A stretch of 64,000 nt of DNA from Treponema_B putidum (lineage in GTDB: Bacteria; Spirochaetota; Spirochaetia; Treponematales; Treponemataceae), in the NCBI RefSeq assembly GCF_007830595.1, contig NZ_VLLD01000003.1. One strand, 5' to 3'. A program made the translations under genes and the position numbers. Shown here piece after piece: positions 59,300-64,000 of this stretch (positions are counted from its first letter, which is position 1; each line of letters opens with the position of its first letter). Below the pieces are notes generated by a model that saw only the letters and a program-made list of their open reading frames with translations, did not search any database and was not told where the DNA came from.

Positions 59300-60344
59300 C
59301 TGTTTCTTCCTTCTGTCTTGATACTTTTATCGTATTTTTTAGATGACTGTAATCAGTCATACCCAAGCGCAAATTGTATTCCGCCAGCTTAGCATGAATT
59401 TCATTTAAAGTCATTCTGCCGACATTGCGCATACTTTCGATCTCATCTTCAGTCTTTTGAGCCAGTTCGCCTAGAGTTTTAATACCGGCCGAATCCAAAC
59501 AATTCTTAGCCCTGACGGAAAAATCGAGAGTATTTATTGAAGTAGCCAAGAGCTGTTTTATTGCCGCTTCTTCATCAATATCATCATCTTCACCAAGATA
59601 ATCGCCCTCATTAAAATTAATAAAGATGGAAAAATGATCTTTTGCAATTTTTGCAGCTTCACCTAAAACATCTTCAGGCCGAACTGTGCTATCAGTCCAA
59701 ATCTCGAGAATTAGCTTATCGTAATCGTTTCTTTGCCCTACCCTGCAAGGTTCAATAGCATAGCTTACCTTTAAAACAGGACCGTAGATTGCATCCATAG
59801 GAATAGTTCCGACGATTTCAATGTATTTTTCATTAACTTCTGCCGGTACATAGCCTCGGCCGAAATCTACCTGAACATCAAACGAAACATTAGCGCCCTT
59901 CATGAGTTCCATAACATGAAAAGGCTCACCTAGAATTTCAAGCTGCCCTTCAACGGCAAAATCCTTGCTGGTTATCGACGCCGGCCCCTTAAATTCAAAA
60001 TGAAAGTCACCTTGTTCCGACTCATCCGATAAACGGAGACGGATCTGCTTTAGTTTATTTAAAATTTCCAGCGTATCTTCTGAAACGTTAGGAATATTTT
60101 CAAACTCACTTGAAATTGTATGAGGCACACCGTCAGCATCGTGCGATGTTATAAGCACTGCCGATATAGCATAACCTTGAATTGAAGACAATAAGATTCT
60201 CCTCAAACAGTTTCCGATTGTTGTTCCAAAACCTGTCTCAAAAGGGGAGGCCGTAAACTTACCATAGCTTTCGGTTGATTCTTGCTGAGCGAATTCCAAA
60301 CCTTTCGGCTTTTTAAATCCTTTTAAAAGATTTTTTCGGGCCAT
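59289..60344 (-). CDS. rpoA: DNA-directed RNA polymerase alpha subunit
   Basis: 351 residues. N-terminal dimerisation domain with GFGTTIGNCLRRILLSSIQG; acidic linker (GDYLGEDDDIDEEA); C-terminal domain with NCLDSAGIKTLGELA and MRNVGRMTLNEI that contacts UP elements and activators. It lies between rpsK and rplQ; rpsD, which often precedes it, is absent. Confidence 0.97.
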   Translation of the reverse strand: MARKNLLKGFKKPKGLEFAQQESTESYGKFTASPFETGFGTTIGNCLRRILLSSIQGYAISAVLITSHDADGVPHTISSEFENIPNVSEDTLEILNKLKQIRLRLSDESEQGDFHFEFKGPASITSKDFAVEGQLEILGEPFHVMELMKGANVSFDVQVDFGRGYVPAEVNEKYIEIVGTIPMDAIYGPVLKVSYAIEPCRVGQRNDYDKLILEIWTDSTVRPEDVLGEAAKIAKDHFSIFINFNEGDYLGEDDDIDEEAAIKQLLATSINTLDFSVRAKNCLDSAGIKTLGELAQKTEDEIESMRNVGRMTLNEIHAKLAEYNLRLGMTDYSHLKNTIKVSRQKEETDEA

Positions 60345-60354
60345 TCAAGTCTCC

Positions 60355-60735
60355 TTATATTCGGCGCGTCTTTTTAGGACGGCAGCCGTTGTGCGGAATA
60401 GGAGTTACGTCGCTGATCGAGCGAACCTTTAATCCCATTGTTCCAAGCGTTCTAATAGCCGATTCACGGCCGACGCCGGGACCTTTTACAAAAACATGTA
60501 CTTCATGCAAGCCGTAGGGCTGACATTTTTGAACTGCTGCTTCTGCAACGGTTTGAGCCGCAAAGGGTGTCGATTTTTTAGCACCGGCAAAGCCTAAACC
60601 GCCTGAAGATGCCCATGAAATAACATTTCCCTTTAAGTCGGTTATCGTAATAATTGTGTTATTAAAGGTTGCTTGAATATAAACATTGCCTTCATATATG
60701 CTTTTCTTTTCTTTTCTTTTCTTTACAGTAGCCAT
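60355..60735 (-). CDS. rpsK: 30S ribosomal protein S11
   Basis: 126 residues. Motifs GNVYIQATFNNTIITITD, WASSGGLGFAGAKKSTPFAAQ and the C-terminal PHNGCRPKKTRRI are conserved in S11. It is followed 10 nt later by rpoA. Confidence 0.97.
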   Translation of the reverse strand: MATVKKRKEKKSIYEGNVYIQATFNNTIITITDLKGNVISWASSGGLGFAGAKKSTPFAAQTVAEAAVQKCQPYGLHEVHVFVKGPGVGRESAIRTLGTMGLKVRSISDVTPIPHNGCRPKKTRRI

Positions 60736-60758
60736 GTTTTAATTACCTCCAACCACGA

Positions 60759-61124
60759 TTATTTTTTCTTGCCGGCAACGGTCTTTTTCTTACCCTTGCG
60801 TGTTCTGGCATTAGTCCTAGTTCTCTGACCGCGTACCGGCAGACCCTTTCTATGTCTTTGACCGCGGTAACAGCCGATATCCTGAAGACGCTTGATATTC
60901 AAAGCCACTTCGGTTCGAAGGCGGCCTTCTACCTTGTACTCTCTGTCAATTACTTCACGAATTGCAGATAACTCGGCTTCATCCAAATCATTCATTTTTT
61001 TCATCGGATCAACCTTTGTAGCTTCACAAATTTTGTTTGCCGATGAAGTCGAAATTCCATAAATGTATGTTAATGAAACATTAACATGTTTGTTAGGGAG
61101 GTCAACTCCCGCAATACGAGCCAT
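60759..61124 (-). CDS. rpsM: 30S ribosomal protein S13
   Basis: 121 residues. MARIAGVDLPNKHV, TYIYGIS, DIGCYRGQRHRKGLPVRGQ and the basic C-terminus match S13. It follows rpmJ in the usual alpha-operon order. Confidence 0.97.
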   Translation of the reverse strand: MARIAGVDLPNKHVNVSLTYIYGISTSSANKICEATKVDPMKKMNDLDEAELSAIREVIDREYKVEGRLRTEVALNIKRLQDIGCYRGQRHRKGLPVRGQRTRTNARTRKGKKKTVAGKKK

Positions 61125-61140
61125 TATTCATTGTCCTCCA

Positions 61141-61254
61141 TTAACCTTGTCTCTGTTTATGCTTAGGGTTTGTACAGATAATCCGTACAATTCCGTTACG
61201 CTTAATAACCTTGCATTTATCACAAATAGGTTTTACACTTGTTCTAACCTTCAT
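61141..61254 (-). CDS. rpmJ: 50S ribosomal protein L36
   Basis: 37 codons translated by hand from the ATG at 61254. It has the zinc-ribbon layout MKVRTSVKPICDKCKVI with a later C and H (CTNPKHKQRQG), the C-C-C-H form. AAGGAG lies upstream. It sits between secY and rpsM. Confidence 0.95.
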   Translation of the reverse strand: MKVRTSVKPICDKCKVIKRNGIVRIICTNPKHKQRQG

Positions 61255-61301
61255 ATCCACTCCTTCAAAGAATGTATTCTATATCATTTTTTTAAAAAAT
61301 T

Positions 61302-62618
61302 CTATAGGTTCCTTGATCTAATCTTGCCTTTTTTCAGCAAGCCGTCATGATGGTGCATTTTAAGCAAAGCTTCAACTTGGCTCATTGTATCCAAGTCAAC
61401 ACCAACCAAAATCAACAATGAAGTTCCACCCATTAACATCGAAATATTTCTGGGGAAATTAAATGCCCATTGAATTACAGTAGGAAGCACTGCAATTGCG
61501 GCCAAGTAAAGCGAACCGGGCAATATTAACCTGTTTAAAATCTTCTGTAAATACTCTTCTGTTTTGTCGGTTCTGATTCCCGGTATCGATCCGCCGTTTT
61601 CCCTTATTTGTTTTGCTATTTCCGTTGGGTTAAGTGCAACCTGTGTATAAAAGTAAGCAAAGAAAACAATCAAAACAACATATAGAATGTTATACCCCCA
61701 GCCGTCTGCACGCAAAAATCTTGCAACAGCAGCCAACCAAGAAACATTCGATCCCCACATCTGCGAAAGCATAAGGGGAAAGGTTAAAAACGACGAAGCA
61801 AAAATGATGGGAATAACACCCGAGGGGTTAATCTTAAACGGAATATAAGTATTCTGTCCGCCATACATTTTTCGGCCGATAACGCGCTTTGCATAATGAA
61901 CCGGTATTTTACGCTGTCCTTGTTGTTCGTAAACAACCAAGGCTATAATTCCGACAAACATCACAAAAGCAATAATTACGAAAACAAGGTTCAAACCGTC
62001 ATTATTTACACGCTTGATCAATTCCCAAACAGCCTGAGGAAGGCGGGCAACAATACCTGCAAAAATCAACATTGAAATACCGTTTCCGATACCTCTTGCA
62101 GTAATCTGTTCACCCATCCAAACGGTAATCATAGTACCCGTCGTTACCGTAACCATTGTAATAAACAAGTGTAAAATCGGACTTGAAATTACAACAGCAC
62201 CGGGAATAGCCCTGGCCCATGTACCTACAGCGGAAGATTGAAGAAGAGCGACAAAAACGGTAATAATTCTTGTCCAAACTTGAATCTTTTTGCGTCCTCC
62301 GTCTTCTTCCGCTATTTTTTTAAGGCGCGGGAAAATAATCATGGCAAGCTGCATCAATATCTGAGTCGAAATATAGGGCATTACACCTAGCATAAATACC
62401 GAAAAGTTTGAAAATGCACCTCCGACAAAAAAGTCCATGTGATCTGCAAAAGCATTTCCCTGACCTTGCCGAAAATACATCGTAAGGGCACTAGGGTCGA
62501 TACCGGGGATGGTGAGTACCGAACCTAAGCGGAAAACTGCTAAAACTATGATCGTAAAGAAAATACGGCTTCGTAACTCCTTTACTTTGAACATATTTGC
62601 AACTACATTATTAGCCAT
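61302..62618 (-). CDS. secY: Protein translocase subunit SecY
   Basis: 438 residues with ten membrane helices; forms the Sec channel. LGSVLTIPGID and the plug region after TM1, GIGNGISMLIFAGI, and the C-terminal cytosolic loop with ALNPTEIAKQIRENGGSIPGIR are diagnostic. It follows rplO. adk, map and infA, often found after secY, are missing; rpmJ follows directly. Confidence 0.97.
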   Translation of the reverse strand: MANNVVANMFKVKELRSRIFFTIIVLAVFRLGSVLTIPGIDPSALTMYFRQGQGNAFADHMDFFVGGAFSNFSVFMLGVMPYISTQILMQLAMIIFPRLKKIAEEDGGRKKIQVWTRIITVFVALLQSSAVGTWARAIPGAVVISSPILHLFITMVTVTTGTMITVWMGEQITARGIGNGISMLIFAGIVARLPQAVWELIKRVNNDGLNLVFVIIAFVMFVGIIALVVYEQQGQRKIPVHYAKRVIGRKMYGGQNTYIPFKINPSGVIPIIFASSFLTFPLMLSQMWGSNVSWLAAVARFLRADGWGYNILYVVLIVFFAYFYTQVALNPTEIAKQIRENGGSIPGIRTDKTEEYLQKILNRLILPGSLYLAAIAVLPTVIQWAFNFPRNISMLMGGTSLLILVGVDLDTMSQVEALLKMHHHDGLLKKGKIRSRNL

Positions 62619-62630
62619 TATTTACCGCCT

Positions 62631-63083
62631 TTATGTTTCAGACTGAACTATTGTTCCGCCTGCCTTTTCTATTTTTTCCTTAGCCGATGCCGAAATTCTA
62701 TCGACCTCAACCGTCAATTTTTTTGTTATATCTCCTGTTCCCAAAATTTTAACATAAAGAGAACCTTTTCGGAGAAGACCTTTTTGCATTAAGGATTCTT
62801 TGTTTACGGTCTCGCCGTCGCTGTACTTTGTTTCAAGCATAGCAAGATTTACAACATAAACTTCCTTTTTAAAAGGATAGTTTGAAAATCCTTTTTTTGC
62901 AACACGGCGGTACAAGGGCATCTGTCCGCCTTCAAAGCCGGCATAAACCTTACCGCCTGAACGGGCTTGCTGCCCCTTGTGGCCTTTTCCGGAAGTTTTT
63001 CCCCAACCGGAAGAGGAACCGCGTCCTACAATCTTCTTTTTATGAGTTGCTCCTTGAGGAACAGTTAAATTAAATTCGGACAT
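62631..63083 (-). CDS. rplO: 50S ribosomal protein L15
   Basis: 150 residues. The Gly/Lys-rich N-terminus with GRGSSSGWGKTSGKGHKGQQAR and the GGQMPLYRRVAKKGF block are typical. Its start overlaps the rpmD stop (TAATG). Confidence 0.97.
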   Translation of the reverse strand: MSEFNLTVPQGATHKKKIVGRGSSSGWGKTSGKGHKGQQARSGGKVYAGFEGGQMPLYRRVAKKGFSNYPFKKEVYVVNLAMLETKYSDGETVNKESLMQKGLLRKGSLYVKILGTGDITKKLTVEVDRISASAKEKIEKAGGTIVQSET

Positions 63084-63268
63084 TAGTTTAACTCCTTAAC
63101 TTCAACTACATGAGCAATAGATTTTACCATGCCTAAAATAGCAGGATTTCCCTCATGCTCAACCACCGAGTTGACCTTTTTTAATCCCAAAGAGCGTACG
63201 GTTGAGCGGACATGGTGTCTCTGCCCTATTGTGCTTTTTATCAATTTAATACTAATTCTCTTTGCCAT
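63083..63268 (-). CDS. rpmD: 50S ribosomal protein L30
   Basis: 61 residues. IKLIKSTIGQRHHVRSTVRSLGL and the C-terminal MVKSIAHVVEV match the short bacterial L30. It is located between rpsE and rplO. Confidence 0.96.
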   Translation of the reverse strand: MAKRISIKLIKSTIGQRHHVRSTVRSLGLKKVNSVVEHEGNPAILGMVKSIAHVVEVKELN

Positions 63269-63273
63269 TTATC

Positions 63274-63795
63274 TTACCCCCATACATCCAAAAGGGTTTT
63301 ACCGCGGCTTTTAGCAATTTTTTTGCCGTCCATCAAGAGACCTGCGGCATCAAAGGTTGCCTTAACTACGTTTACTGCGGAACTTGATCCCAAAGACTTT
63401 GAAAGCAAATCTGTTGCGCCGGCAGCTTCCATAATGGCACGGATTGTACCGCCCGCGATAATTCCGGTACCGGAACAAGCCGGACGCAAAAGAACGGATG
63501 AACCTTTGAACTTGCCTTGAACTTCATGAGGAATCGTACCGTTTTTAAGCGGAAAGGTTACCATATTGGCTTTTGCCTTTTCGATACTCTTTCTGATTGC
63601 ATCGCTTACATCATTTGCCTTACCGAAACCGTATCCTACCCGTCCTTTTTGATCACCGACAACAGTCAAGGCAGAAAAGGAGAACCTGCGTCCGCCCTTT
63701 ACAACCTTTGCCGTTCGGTTCAATTTAACAAGTTTTTCAACGTATTCTTTTTCAGTATGCTGGTTATCCCGCTTTGATTCTTTTTGATGACTCAT
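63274..63795 (-). CDS. rpsE: 30S ribosomal protein S5
   Basis: 173 residues. KVVKGGRRFSFSALTVVGD, GYGFGKANDVSDAIRK and GTGIIAGGTIRAIMEAAG match S5. A polar N-terminal lead precedes the core. Confidence 0.97.
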   Translation of the reverse strand: MSHQKESKRDNQHTEKEYVEKLVKLNRTAKVVKGGRRFSFSALTVVGDQKGRVGYGFGKANDVSDAIRKSIEKAKANMVTFPLKNGTIPHEVQGKFKGSSVLLRPACSGTGIIAGGTIRAIMEAAGATDLLSKSLGSSSAVNVVKATFDAAGLLMDGKKIAKSRGKTLLDVWG

Positions 63796-63803
63796 AACCT
63801 CTC

Positions 63804-64000
63804 CTAAAACTTAATTCCTGTTTTTCTTGCACCGTCGGCAACGGCCTTTACAACACCGTGGTAAAGATATCCGTTCCTGTCAAAAACAACAGTGTCAATA
63901 TTTTTTTCCTTGAGGCGCTTGCCGATTTCTTCACCGACCTTTGCCCCAGATTCAACATTAACCTTAAGCGATCGAAGAGCTTCTTCCATTGTAGAAACGG
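63804..64000 (-). CDS. rplR: 50S ribosomal protein L18, 5' part beyond window
   Basis: C-terminal part only. DTVVFDRNGYLYHGVVKAVADGARKTG is the conserved L18 end. The reading frame stays open to the window edge upstream of the Met at 63989, so the true start lies outside. Confidence 0.93.
   Translation of the reverse strand, partial: VSTMEEALRSLKVNVESGAKVGEEIGKRLKEKNIDTVVFDRNGYLYHGVVKAVADGARKTGIKF

Overview
The window looks like chromosomal DNA from an oral or host-associated Treponema, close to T. denticola. The evidence is an AT-rich composition, a CfpA cytoplasmic-filament protein, a class I (archaeal-type) lysyl-tRNA synthetase, and a vWA-protein/pallilysin-type pair beside cfpA. That last arrangement resembles, from memory, TP0746-TP0751 of T. 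pallidum. I see no rRNA, tRNA, CRISPR array, transposase or phage gene.

Layout. 1-5.8 kb (minus): an oligopeptide ABC transporter, oppA-B-C-D, with oppD cut by the window edge. 6.0-6.8 kb: a lone LCM-type methyltransferase. 6.9-11.2 kb (minus): rnfC-D-G-E-A, an ion-translocating ferredoxin:NAD oxidoreductase cluster with no rnfB. 11.2-13.4 kb (minus): a pallilysin-like membrane protein and an exported vWA protein. 13.5-19.5 kb (plus): cfpA, an unknown gene and a PPDK-type enzyme, all carrying Lys/Ala-rich basic segments. 19.6-24.1 kb (plus): an AIM24-type protein, a DUF4954 protein, a cysteine-cluster protein and a queuosine-precursor-type transporter. 24.2-27.4 kb (minus): a 1060-residue chemoreceptor that appears to be two receptors fused. 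27.6-34.6 kb (plus): a small membrane protein, L13-S9, RecX, an HTH-receiver protein, a tandem class II aldolase-like protein, a lipoprotein, a membrane protein, an FMN oxidase-like protein and an RsuA-type pseudouridine synthase. 34.7-43.1 kb: tyrS (minus), pyk with a NYN-domain protein and two small envelope genes (plus), then a Memo-like and a DUF3160 lipoprotein (minus). 43.2-46.3 kb: an RlmM-like methyltransferase, then a GC-richer patch holding a frameshifted lipoprotein gene. 46.3-58.5 kb: mixed housekeeping genes (YitT, YgjP, DUF2804, lysS, hslO, cbiC, methyltransferase, GNAT, GDPD, MFS, acylphosphatase, PHP phosphatase, DUF1722, pyrimidine-dimer glycosylase). 58.5-64 kb (minus): the distal spc/alpha ribosomal operon, L18-S5-L30-L15-SecY-L36-S13-S11-RpoA-L17 plus a small zinc-ribbon protein.

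How it fits together. The organism appears to import peptides (Opp), use Rnf to couple electron flow to ion gradients, run glycolysis through Pyk and a PPDK-like enzyme, and use chemotaxis and an intracellular filament for its motile spirochete lifestyle.

Most notable observations: (i) six genes lack a Shine-Dalgarno sequence and have a sigma-70-like promoter whose -10 box lies 6-8 nt before the start codon, suggesting leaderless transcripts; (ii) the fused chemoreceptor; (iii) large insertions shared by OppD and OppC and an oversized OppA; (iv) rnf without rnfB; (v) basic tails shared across the cfpA cluster; (vi) a lipoprotein gene broken at a 7-nt homopolymer. All promoter calls are by eye and unverified.
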